Of a stretch of DNA of 64,000 nt, positions 23,930 to 34,560 are shown one piece after another. The position numbers were made by a program, and so were the translations under genes. How positions within the stretch are numbered: the first letter of the stretch is position 1; every line of letters starts with the position of its first letter. This DNA comes from Isoetes taiwanensis (taxonomy: Eukaryota > Streptophyta > Lycopodiopsida > Isoetales > Isoetaceae): NCBI GenBank assembly GCA_021234155.1, contig JAJEKV010000079.1, positions 859,395 through 923,394 on the forward strand, read 5' to 3'. Under the pieces are notes generated by a model, which had not been told where the DNA came from, did no database searches, and saw only the letters and a program-made list of their open reading frames with translations.

Positions 23930-25075
23930 AGTAGTGCAGAGCATCACCAGCCTATCATCAATCTTCATTGAATGGAAAGACAATTTGTTAATCGACGACA
24001 TCAAGAATCTTCTGGATTGCCAAGCTCATGGCTACCACATCCACGAGCTCACATACCTCGATAGCTTCACCGACTCGACACATAAGAGTTTCAAATGGAC
24101 GAACGCAAGGCAAAAACATGCAGGTGCAGGAGTATGACAGACATGGATGCCTACATTAGCATCACGAGCTAGGATCAAAGAGCATAAACTTCTGTCAAAA
24201 GGAGAATTCATAGCGACACTGAAGCACATGGAAACCGGAGGGAAGACCACCACGATCTTGCGCTTAGCAACTCAAGGGGATGTCAAGCAACATCAACAAA
24301 AGGAGCAACCAACCTAGAAAACTACAAAGCACCCATAGGAAGACCATTTCATCAGTTTCAAAAATAGGAGATAATAATGCAGTAAGGAGAGGAAGTTGGC
24401 CAACTGAAACAACTACAGGTGAAGATTCAAAATCACCACCAAGAAGCCAGCAAATAAATAAATTAGAGTGGATGTCCTCTAAATTTACATTTGCTCCTTA
24501 CAAGTATCCTACTTGTCGGGGTAGCTTCATCTATGAACATTCGAAAAGACTAGCAAGAAGCTTTCAACAGTTCTCTAGGCCTACAACGCAACCTAATAAA
24601 GTCGTAGTTGGCCATACTCCCTTCAAATTGGTGTATGCCCAGGAGGCCTTGATGCGTCTTGAACATATCTTGTGCAATTTGAAATTCCAATTAGCAACCA
24701 CTCGTGATCCTCCTGCACAAAAGAATGCATATACCAGTTGAAAAAACTCTATGAAACTCCCGGCAAGATGCCTATGTCAGGATACTTGCAGGAAAAGCTT
24801 TGCTCAAATAATGGCATGACAACATCACCTTGCAGGAAAAGCTTTGCTCAACTAGTGGCACGGCAACAACATCAAACAGCATTGCATCACTTTCAAACAT
24901 AAGATTTTGTTCTCTTATGATTCCAGATACAAAACTCATATAAGATTCCGCTGGTTGGAACCTTATTAAAATTGTCAAACCGGGTGTCTTTGTGCTCAAG
25001 CTCTTGAAGGAAATCCATTTCCTTCACTAGTTAATGGGTTTTGCACAAAATAATTTCGTCGTTCTTCAAAAACCC
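23930..25075 (+). pseudogene. Internally deleted Ty3/gypsy family A element (gag piece joined to integrase tail)
   Basis: The gag-side piece (about 23940-24270) has DDIKNLLDCQAHGYHIHELT followed by YLDSFTDSTHKSF, MTDMDAYISITS and GGKTTT. This lines up with the minus-strand frame 47857-47480 (NDIKNLPECRDREYRTYELL, VTDIEAYSTIRS, RGKTTS). It is followed after a short unclear stretch by GHTPFKLVYAQEALMRLE (24607-24660), the conserved C-terminal part of gypsy integrases, and then text like YKTHIRFRWLEPY near 24925-24965. Protease, reverse transcriptase, RNase H and the integrase core are missing. Frames are broken. It lies 0.8 kb from the 3' end of the PPR gene. Confidence 0.8.
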
Positions 25076-25120
25076 CCTTTGCCTCCCTTACCAGAAGTCC
25101 CAGTAAGTTATCACGGCAGC

Positions 25121-25235
25121 CCCGGTGGGTATTGTGATGAATCAATCTCCAGTTGAAAGCCGGGCCCGGTGGGTATTGTGATGAATCAATCTCCAGTTGA
25201 AACCCATTACCATTATCAAACCCATTACCATTATC
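25121..25235 (+). repeat. 44-bp and 18-bp tandem duplications
   Basis: CCCGGTGGGTATTGTGATG and its following bases occur at 25121 and 25165; ACCCATTACCATTATC occurs at 25202 and 25220. Non-coding tail of the gypsy remnant. Confidence 0.85.
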
Positions 25236-25904
25236 ACTGTCGAATATTTTCTAGGAGGAGTTTTGTGCAACACACCAGTGTACATGTCGTGATGGCTGGG
25301 GAGTATATGTCTTTGGGCATGTGATCAAGTTGATTTTCCTTGATGGCTGGGATATACATCTTCAGGCTTCTGATCAAGTGATGATGTTTCTTGATAAGCT
25401 TGACGATGCTTGCACAATTGGTTCTATTGTTGGTGAACAAGCATCCCAGTTGTTTCTTGGACAGTAATATATGTCTTCAGATTAATTGCTCAGAGCAGGT
25501 TGCAGTCAGAATTAGAAGAATTTAGAACAGATTCTATTCATGTTTGAGTTTAATCTATGGCAAAGCTTTTGGATGTTTCAATAAAGCAAGTATAGAAGGA
25601 TTAAAATGGTGTAGAATAAAAGCTTTCTCTGGTTTGATGGAGACTGGTAATAGTTGAGACTTGGGGAGACCAAATGTATTACGTTTGGCTTTATTTGGTT
25701 ATGCTCACAATTTGACTATCATTACTGCAGGATCTATCCTGGTCAACATTCAACGCTGAGGTTGAACGAGCTGAGACCATTCAATACTGAGGTCAAACAA
25801 GCTGATGTTAGCGCATCCTGTACATTGAGGGCCTAATCTGTTGGGGCACGTTTCTGACATTGCACAACAAGGCTCCACCAGTTATATGTCTCCATATCTG
25901 TATT
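25236..25904. other. Intergenic, downstream of the PPR gene
   Basis: No gene seen. A diverged repeat of TGGCTGGG plus CATCTTCAGGCTTCTGATCAA occurs between 25290 and 25385. The last part is expected to hold the 3' UTR of the minus-strand PPR gene. Confidence 0.3.
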
Positions 25905-28554
25905 CTAATAATAATCTCCACAAGAACACGATCCCTCCTTAAAGTGATGCATTCGATAAGCATCTCTGATGATAATCTCCCGTCCTTCGATCTTAGATAT
26001 AATCTTGGTTGCACTATGGCAGTCCATGCACACTCGCAAGTTCTTTGTGGCACGAATAGTTGTGCCTGGAGGTGTATTAATCATGCCAAAAGCTATGGCC
26101 ATCTTCTCAGAATGTCCACATAATACATTTCCCTTTTCCGTATCAGACATTTTCTGTAAGACCAAGTCCACTTTGGGGGTGTATCCTGCCTCCTCCATTC
26201 GAGTCTTCAGTTTCTCCAGCATGGCACAAATCTCGCTATTTTGAGCATGTGTTTTGTCTCCCACAATAAATTCAGTCACTTTGTTGCTGACCTCAATCCA
26301 CACCCTTGCAGGTTTTTTAATTGCATTTACATGTTGCCTTTGGCTTTCTACTTTTGAAGCATACTCCCACATATGCGCATCAGCATAAATTCCAGACATC
26401 AGCACATAAGCTGCAGCATGCATCTGATCTAATTGGACAATTTGATTAAAGCAGTGTCTCCCCAACTCTATATTGCAATATGTCCTGCAGGCCGTAAGCA
26501 ATGAGATCCAACCAATAAATTGTGGTTTGATAGTTTGGAGTATACTTTTTGCCTCACTCAAATATCCTGCACGACCTAGAAGATCGATAACACAATTATA
26601 GTGGTAAACACTGGGTTTTATACCATGGACTTCTTTCATCTGTTTAAAATACTGAAGGCCTTCATGTACTAGACCAACATGGCTGCATGCAGAAAGGATA
26701 CTAGTAAATGTTACCTCTGACGGCCTAACACCTTCCAGTTGCATGCCTTCAAAGCATTGCTTAACTAATTTCAGATCACCAACATGAGCACAACCAGTTA
26801 TCATGGCATCCCATGATATCACATCACGCTTGGGCAAATTAATAAGAACATTCTTCGCCTCTGACAAGCTCCCACATTTAGCATACATGTCAACAAGCGC
26901 ATTGCCCACATAAGGATCATGCTGGAGCCTACTGCTAATGACCTGCTCGTGGATTTTCCTGCCCTGTTCCACAGCTCCAATGCAGCCACATGCTGTCAAA
27001 ATACTAGACATTGTGACACTGTTAGGCTTTAATCCTTCATTTTGCATGCAATCAAAACATTCAAGAGCAAGGCAGCTTTCACTATGCTGAGACTGTCCAG
27101 CGATCATCGAACTCCATGAAATAACATCTCGAACCGGTAACTTGTGGAATATTTTTCGTGCCTCTGCCAAGCTCCCACATTTCAGATACATATCCATGAG
27201 TGCATTTCCCATATATACATCATAGTTAATACCACTCTTAACAAAATGTTGATGAATATAACGTCCCTCATCTATGGCCCCAATGTTGCCACATGCTTGC
27301 AATGCACTTGTGTAGGCAAATTTATCTGGCCTTATTCCCTCCTTTTGCATGTCCTTAAAGCATTTTAAGGCAAGAAATCCTTTGCCATGTTTGGCATATC
27401 CCATAATCATTGCACTCCAAGATACAACATTTCTATTTTGCAGGTTCATTAGCACATGCCATGCTTCCTCTATGCTTTTGCAGTTGCCATACATATTCAC
27501 AAGCATACTCCCCACAGAAACATCAGACTGAAAACCATATTCAATAATTTTCTCGTGGATGCATCTGCCCCACCTTAAGAAAATGACATCATTGCATGCT
27601 TTTAAAGTGTTCAAAAATGTAACTTTGTTTGGTCTTATGTCCTGGTTTTGCATATTCTCAAAATAATGCAATGCAGTAAAGTTTTCACCACAATGGGCAT
27701 ACCCATATATCATTGCACTCCATGACACTACATCCGGCATTAACAATGCATCAAAGATCCTGGATGCCTCATCCATACTTCCACATTTTGCGTACATATC
27801 AATCAGCGTATTCTGAAGAGCAATATAAGAATACGCATCACTCATGATTGCATGCTCATGGATAACCCTTCCATAAGTAAATTTTAGTTGGCAAGTTTTG
27901 ATGATAGAGAAATAAACATATTTGCTGATTCCTATTTGTAAGAGCAACATTCTGTCGTACAACAAGAAGGTCGTACTCTGCCCAAGCTTGGCATGAAGTG
28001 TGATAATGCAACTCCAGGTAAAATTAGTTGGGTTCCTGACTTTATTAAAAACATCATTTGCTTCCACTAAACTTCCACCGAGGGCAAACAGACGAATAAG
28101 TGGGTCGGACAAAATGTTGAGATCAGGCCCACTTTGGGCCATCAAGGATTGCATCCTCCTACCAGAATCCAAATTCAGATATTTATTACACTCTTCAAGC
28201 ACCCAATATGCATAATCTGCACATATTGGAATACCCTGCTGTTGCAGTATCTCGGCAGTCTTTAGTGCATTTTCCAGCCAATCTTCCCTTAAAGGCCTGA
28301 TGATAATGGAGCTCAGGGTGATGGATTTGCAGAGCTATCAAAGATTGCAATTTATGGAGAGCCCCATACCTGAGAGAGCTCCCATATGATAGTTGTCTAC
28401 CAACCTAGTAAGAGTTATCGATATAGTCAGTAAAATGTAGATCGTTTGAAAGAAAAAGCAAAAGCAATACCTTATTGGAAGAAGATGTTAAGGTTTCTTG
28501 TACCAAGTGCCGCCTGGAGCTGTAGAACGTTGGCGCCGGATGCAGCAACTCCAT
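25905..28554 (-). CDS. PLS-DYW pentatricopeptide-repeat RNA editing factor ending in DYY
   Basis: Organelle-targeted PPR protein that binds a specific transcript and deaminates C to U. Main exon 25905-28334; a 28-codon first exon at 28471-28554 starts with ATG (MELLHPAPTFYSSRRHLVQE, transit-peptide-like) and joins in phase 0 across a 136-bp intron (donor GTATTG, acceptor GATAG). The main exon has no ATG upstream of LEECNKYL and an in-frame TAG just before its acceptor, so the short first exon is the likely start; the model gives 837 residues. About five PLS triplets are visible (repeated MYAKCGS and VVSWSAMI), then E motifs, a PG box (KKPARVWIEV) and a DYW domain with HSEKMAIAFG (HxE), CMDC and HHFKEGSCSCGDYY. 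All zinc ligands are present. Odd: the last residue is Tyr (codons GAT TAT TAT TAG). The intron is the least certain part. Confidence 0.9.
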
Positions 28555-28599
28555 GGTGGTGCACGCCTAGGCTTAATAGTTCTTTTGTTGTTGTGATCT

Positions 28600-29854
28600 A
28601 ACTAAACTAGACGAGTATGTGATCTTTTTGGCCTAGGATAATGTTACTGCTATAAGATTGCAGGTCCTTTTTGAGGGAAAGTTTTTGTAATAGGAAACCG
28701 CCACGGAAACTCCGACACGTGGCGGTTCGCTTATGTAAACAACCGGGGAGGGCTTTTTTCCGAGGTGGCGCTGACGTGTCGCCTACGTGGGGTTTTTTTT
28801 TGATGAATTGTCGTGTGTTTCTTTTGACTGTAAGTTCTGGCGATGGCGTAACTCCGTGGGTCGGAGTCGTTTTCGGAGGCTCTTGTGGGCGCCGCCTCGG
28901 CGTGTAGTTTGGCAATGGGCGCCATCCCCTTAGCTTCATTTTGATGCCGATTTTTACGGATTTGGAGCCGATTTTGATCTTGTGTGTTATGTTTTTGACT
29001 TCCGGGCGAGTTCTTGTGAGTTCTTGCGAGTTGTACAGTGGCGGATCGTCCTTAGGTTCAAGTTTTTCTGGATTTGAAGGAGTTCTGGCGAGTTCTTGGG
29101 ACGAGTTCTTGAGAGTTCTGGAGTTCTTGGGACGAGTTCTTGGGAGTTCTTGACGAGTTCTTGGGAGTTCTTGGTAATTTTTTTAGCTTTTAGTTTTCTT
29201 TATAAATTTCTAACATTTTATTGTTTATTTGTTGCGGTTAAGACGGTGATATGGCGGAGGTACGCATTTGCCTCCCCGTGGTTTTTCGCGTCGGGATCGA
29301 GGCCTTTGATCCTCTTTGCAGGGTTTGGAGTCTTCTTTAAACAGAGATGGTTTTGAGGTGTCTGGGTGATTCAAAGCTTTCTGCTCTTTCAAAGCTTTCT
29401 GCTAGCGGAGCCCCTTTCTGCTCTTCTTTTCAAAGCTTTGAAGGTTTTTTCAGGATGGGGAGCGCTACCAAGAGCTCTGTTTTTTTTCGAAGGGGGTCGC
29501 GGCTTTTCAAAAGCTCTACTGCTCATTTTATATCCTCGATAAGGGAGCTTAGGATCGCATTGTATAGTTGTAATGTAATGGGATGGTTTAAATTTTTGGA
29601 TTGTAATGAAATTTTTGGATTGTAATGAATAGTTTTCTGAATGTAACCAATAGTGGCGGCGCCGCTTAAGCCCCGCCAACAACAAAAGTTTCCACAGACG
29701 AAACAAAAACAGGAATCCAGGAGGAAAAAAACCCTCCCCGTTGTTTACGGGTTAACGGCAAACCCTCAGCCCTTGGTGGCTAATAATATTTCGGGTACAT
29801 GCCGGGAAATCCCACCACCCGGAATAAATAAACTTGCAATATTTCATTTCGTAT
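28600..29854. other. Non-coding stretch upstream of the PPR gene
   Basis: No recognisable gene. The 28607-28939 minus frame is basic and proline-rich without known motifs. It holds a GAGTTCTTGGGA minisatellite (see separate entry). A short CAAAGCTTTCTGCT repeat lies at 29372-29402 and a GGATTGTAATGA repeat at 29598-29630. Confidence 0.3.
29020..29180 (+). repeat. GAGTTCTTGGGA-type minisatellite
   Basis: About ten imperfect copies of GAGTTCTTGGGA/CGAGTTCTTG in 160 bp. The open frames across it are translations of the repeat. Confidence 0.75.
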
Positions 29855-29970
29855 TGTGGAGGGCTTTTCTTGCATGGTTGAGACTGTGATTTTGCTGTTG
29901 TATTGCATGCAAAATCGTATATTTTGCCTTGTTTGAGCAGCTTTTAGTTTTTTTTTGCTATGGTTAGAAA
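29855..29970 (+). repeat. Dispersed repeat R1, copy 3
   Basis: GGAGGGCTTTTCTTGCATGG, TGTATTGCATGCAAAATCGT and TTGTTTGAGCAGCTTTTAG match the blocks near 6410 and 7450 in order and strand. Non-coding. Confidence 0.5.
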
Positions 29971-30854
29971 GAAGGAAGGTATATTGCAAATTTTTTGGAG
30001 GCAGATTTCTAGGGTGTAGATAAGATGTCATGTTGTTTTCTATTTGTGGAGCGTGGATAGATTGTGCAGAGCAAGGATGGTGGAGCGAGTAGGGGCAGGT
30101 TGTGCAGAGCATGGACGGGCATGCTGTGTGAATCCGGATCGAATAGAGCTTCCAACTATGGCTTGACAGGAGCCTTGATGCTCTATTTTAGAACAAGGAG
30201 GCGAGTTGCAAGTTTGTTCGGCAGGATTTCTTTCCTGAAAACAGGCCGCCAGTCCTGGATCATGGTGTGGGTTTTTGTCACCTAGATCATTCCAGCATTT
30301 GTAAGGAGCACCATATGTTCAATCCATACTATAGACAATGGCCTTATAATTTTTCGTCAAGATGTTAATCGCCATTGGTCTGGCACAATACCAGGAATAT
30401 GCCATCGAACGATGGCTCTGAATCAACATAACAATAGAACCCATACCTGCTATTACAGGTAATTTGGCAGTGGAGGTAGAGACTTTTGGAACTTTCACTT
30501 TCAACAAAAGCAGAGCTAAGATGACATCTGCTCAAACAAGCAGTTCTTTATCAGTAAATTATGTCATTGGGGTACTAGGGCTTTAAATTGGTAGATTATC
30601 AACATGGGTTCTCTTTAGATAATCGGACGTAAACCAAGTTTCTTGCCTTTGTCAAGAACTAACAATTCTTCTTTTGTGTTGCGGAATATTTCTCTTAGAA
30701 TGCCCGCAACAAAGGTGGGTTCATTAAGTACTCTGTTATAAGCACGATTTCATTAATTGGAGAAAATAAGCCCATTTTGAGAATTTTAAGCACACCTAAT
30801 TTGCTCTAGCACGAATACTTTCACCTACTTCTCGAGCACAAGAAACATGAGGTA
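29971..30854. other. Non-coding stretch, nothing recognised
   Basis: Contains a diverged local repeat (GATTGTGCAGAGCAAGGATG at 30060 and TTGTGCAGAGCATGGACGGG at 30099). Small frames at 30064-30285 and 30319-30507 have no motif. Confidence 0.3.
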
Positions 30855-30857
30855 ATT

Positions 30858-30910
30858 AACATACACATATACATACAAATACACATATACATACACATAC
30901 ACATATACTC
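30858..30910 (+). repeat. (ACATAC/ACATAT)n microsatellite
   Basis: About eight imperfect hexamer units of ACATAC or ACATAT type. Confidence 0.85.
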
Positions 30911-30916
30911 GTAGAA

Positions 30917-30996
30917 GCTCAATAATGGCCCTACATTGTACACCAATAATTCACATCAATAATTTAACTTCACTATAAAAGCTTGACGGGCGGGGG
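30917..30996 (+). promoter_or_regulatory. TATA-box promoter, copy 1
   Basis: TATAAAAG at 30974-30981 lies 43 bp before an ATG at 31017. The sequence from CTCAATAATGG through CCAATAATTCAC to CACTATAAAAGCTT is repeated in front of the next start codon at 31404-31480. Confidence 0.5.
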
Positions 30997-31016
30997 GTAG
31001 AGGCCATTCATCTTCC

Positions 31017-31274
31017 ATGGCTTCCTCGATGCCCTCGAGCACATCCGGCTCTTTCAAGTGTTACTTGAGCTACAACGATCTGGGCGAATCGCTTAGAAAT
31101 GGCGTTAAGCTTGATCCATGGCTCTTATCTAAAGCCGATGGACACGCTAGTGCTTGCGAGGAAGCTCACTTTCGTGTTAAAGTCCATATTCGGGCTTCCC
31201 TCGATCGGGAGATCTATGAGTTTGAATGCCATCCGCGAGCTTTGATGTTGATGACGAGTGAATCGCACCGCTAA
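31017..31274 (+). CDS. Small hypothetical protein, 85 residues
   Basis: Open frame from ATG to TAA placed 43 bp after the start of a well-formed TATA box, with no intron. It begins MASSMPSSTSGSFKCYLSYN and contains KLDPWLLSKADGHASACEEA; no signal peptide, membrane segment or known domain seen. The TATA box and start codon are duplicated about 483 bp downstream in front of a broken frame, which suggests a duplicated small gene or a fragment of a mobile element. A random open frame of this length is possible; the promoter context is the only support. Function unknown. Confidence 0.35.
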   Translation: MASSMPSSTSGSFKCYLSYNDLGESLRNGVKLDPWLLSKADGHASACEEAHFRVKVHIRASLDREIYEFECHPRALMLMTSESHR

Positions 31275-31403
31275 TAATGTAATAATGACATGGGTACCTA
31301 ATAACTAAGTAAGGATGTAATAGCATTCCGATTAAGGATGTAATATCACGCATACTAGTATGAAATAAGTATTATTCTTATGCGTATACAACGGTCGATA
31401 CAC

Positions 31404-31480
31404 GTTCAATAATGGTGAACTCTACCCCAATAATTCACCTCAATCATTCCACTTCACTATAAAAGCTTCTCGATTCGGGG
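31404..31480 (+). promoter_or_regulatory. TATA-box promoter, copy 2
   Basis: TATAAAAG at 31458-31465, 42 bp before an ATG at 31500. Matches copy 1 over about 75 bp. Confidence 0.5.
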
Positions 31481-31499
31481 CTACATTTCATTCATCCCC

Positions 31500-31735
31500 A
31501 TGGATTTCTCCTTCTTCTCGATTCACCACATTGAGGGTGATCAAGTGCTCAATGAGCCACCTTGAGATCTTGTTGGTTGCCTTGGATGGGCATCTTCTTC
31601 TTGATCCCTACCTGGAAAAAGCTTTACACGGGCCGAGATTCATTGCCACTGCGTCAATTGGGTGTTTATGATCCATTTGATTTGGCTTCCCGAAAGAAAT
31701 GAGCTATGAGATATCGGGGATCACTACTACAAATC
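31500..31735 (+). pseudogene. Broken relative of the 31017 small gene
   Basis: Starts MDFSFFSIHHIEGD and hits a stop after 21 codons; in another frame GHLLLDPYLEKA resembles the KLDPWLLSKA segment of the upstream copy. Promoter-proximal identity is much clearer than coding identity. Function unknown. Confidence 0.35.
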
Positions 31736-31879
31736 CACGAAGATGAATGAATCACATTTTGGCATTGTATAGTGTAAGAGCTCTTGTGTTGAGATGAAAA
31801 ACACAAAAGCCTAATGAATAATAACTAGTCTATTGTAAGGTGCATGTCATGTATGATATAGTAATTATGTAAAAGAGCA

Positions 31880-34560
31880 TTGCATACCTCAAGAGTTCTC
31901 ATCCTCGTCGTTAGCTTCTTTAGCCACCAATTCTTGCAAGCGGAGACCTCACACTACCGGGATCATCACTTCGACAACGGCTTTGGTCCCTACGGCCCAA
32001 CCATAGTCTATCGTTTTCAAATGTTGGTAGCATGGCTTTCCTTCAGGTGTGGTTTTCCTTTCACCTTTTTTTGGGGTCGAGCGTCCTCTCGCCTTCCCCG
32101 TTTCACCATGTAGTAATTGTCTTTTTTTTGTTACTCCAGCCTCGGGCCCGACGGCATAAGCTTCCTTCTCGACCTCGGTCTCCTTCACGGCCCGAATAAC
32201 TAGGCTAGAAACCCTGGAATGTTGTCGCGAGAACCAATGCTATTGGCCATCTCACCAAGTCATGCATCGTGGCATTTACGCACAAAGCTGTGAGCATAGT
32301 AATCTTCGGGCATTGGCAACAAATTGATCTGAAACCCTATCCATGCTTCACCCAACTTCATATCCGGATACGGCATCGTTTGGATGCTGCGAAAACGATG
32401 ACACTGTAGCATAAGCGGTTTGCGGCACTTCGTCGCGATAACTCACATGTCTTTTCCACTAGTTTATCCCCGCAAATCCACGCAATTCAATTGGTTCATT
32501 GTTTCCTTCACAGGGAGTTTCTTTGGAACTTGCCAATTTATCCGTTTGATCGACGGTGGTGTGCTAACATTGGGTCTTTGGAGTGATTTCATCATGAGCG
32601 TCGCTTTTGGACCAAAGAATGAAGCTACCAACGGCCTCCTCTAGGTGGTTCAATTCCGCGGAAGCGGCGGGTATCGCCCATCAAAGACAACGACTAGAGA
32701 AACTACTATCAATTAAGACCGGCACGGGGCGTTGTGGTGATTTTGAAGTTATGCACTTTCGCCCTCGGCCACTTTCTTCCCCAACGGGTAGAAAGACCGA
32801 GCTTCCATCCCGAATAAAGTCAACATCGCCGTCAACATCGCGATGGCGTCTGTTTGGACCTCATTAGAAGAAAAAAATGCCGCGATACTCAAAAGACCCA
32901 AAGGGACGACATAATACCTCCTCGGAAGATCGCCCAAAGGCATTCTCTTGAACACATGGGTATAAATGGCGAAGCACAAGACAGCGACAGTAGGGAGATC
33001 ATGCGGCGATCCATCCAAATTCTATGGTGGACCTTCAATCCTTCAAATCTACCTAGAAACTTTGTCTAATCTAACTAACCATTTAAAACCACCTATCTAC
33101 TAGACTTACCTCGAAAAGTTAATTCGAAGTAATCTCAGCTCGCCGCTATGTAACTGCTATGTTCTGATGAACGAGCTAGCATGATTCTTTCATGCATATC
33201 CATCATGTGCGAATCGAAAGCAAAAATAGATGCTTGAGTAAGTCTCAAAATCAAATGTCTATGTGAATATTAATTGTACCAAGTTATTTCCACAAATCTA
33301 AAATTGCCCGTCGGTTAATTAAAATGGAGATCTATCGCGGAATTGAGCAAATTGGGAGCAAAACCATTAGCACTACCATTAGCGAAACCATTATGTTACC
33401 GTGATATTCCCTCACTATCAATTAGTCCGAAAATAAACAATTCAATTGGGCCTCGCTAACCCGGTTATACGAGATCCCCAAGCAAAGATATACCAAGAAA
33501 GAGATGGTGCATATGTTGTTATGGTTGTGAGGGCACTATTATAACCTATACATAAACAACAAATCGAAAATCTCTCCCGAATTGACAACTTCTAGCGGAT
33601 AGACAAGTAAGGCATTAGGATTTTTGTACCCGGTAGCTTAGAGTAGGCGAGCCCTTCAAGATGAGCACTATAGCCCGATGAGCGGTCGAAGCCCAAAACC
33701 CAACGGCGCCGGAGGCGAGAAGAACGAGCGCCTTCCAAACACCTTTCGATTACAAAATGGAAATCCCGCCTCTTCATCCAGCGCGAAATTCAGGGTTTAA
33801 AATTTGAAATCGGTTGTCTCTTTTCGGCCTTCAACCGCTCGAGGACGTCTTAATTATGGTTCCGTGGGGCCTTTATTACGCATACACTTTTGAATTTGGA
33901 GGTGCACGACCGGGAAATTACCTCTTGTCCCAGAGAATGCCACGTTTACAATAAAGTTGTTGTGTGTCCATTAATCTGGCGTCCGCATTAATGGTGGGTA
34001 TTTATGAATGCCGCCAGATAATGGCTGCCATTTATGGCGTGTCGGCTCCGCCGCGTGCGGATTAAATTAATCCGGGCTTCCACAGGCGATTATTTATTCT
34101 CGCGATCCCTTGGACTTTCATTCCGCCAAGCGATTTCGACGAAAGCCTTCCATTCGATTCCGGCCTCCTCCGAAGCCTTCCACCACCTGGCCGAAATCAA
34201 CCCGTTTTCGAAAGCTTCCCCGGCCCGGCGATCCATGGCACCAAAAGCCCACCTCGGAGAAGGTTAGTTCCAACCCCTCGGCTCAAGAAGATCGCTGGCG
34301 CGATTTCTTCGATAGTGCATGTTCAATTAGAATCTTCACCTTTTTCGTAATGTGATCATTAGAAGGTCGGAACTCAACGGGATGTTTGCTCGGTGGTGGA
34401 CGGATCGCGTCCATGATCCTGGCGATTGCTTTCCGATAGCGGCCTTGGCCGCGATCGTGTTGCGTGGTCAACAACATCAGCGGTCGCGATCTTCTATTGA
34501 CTCACCACCGCGCGGCCATATCTTAAAATCACTCATGAGGATGCAGCGGTCGCGATCGTC
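31880..34560. other. Repeat-like region without a readable gene
   Basis: Only short frames without motifs on either strand (for example 32749-33018 minus, 34034-34267 plus). GC content rises around 34000-34560. CAGCGGTCGCGATC occurs at about 34479 and 34544, next to a GCGGCCTTGGCCGC palindrome at 34439-34452. It may be the upstream part of the decayed element that follows. Confidence 0.3.
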
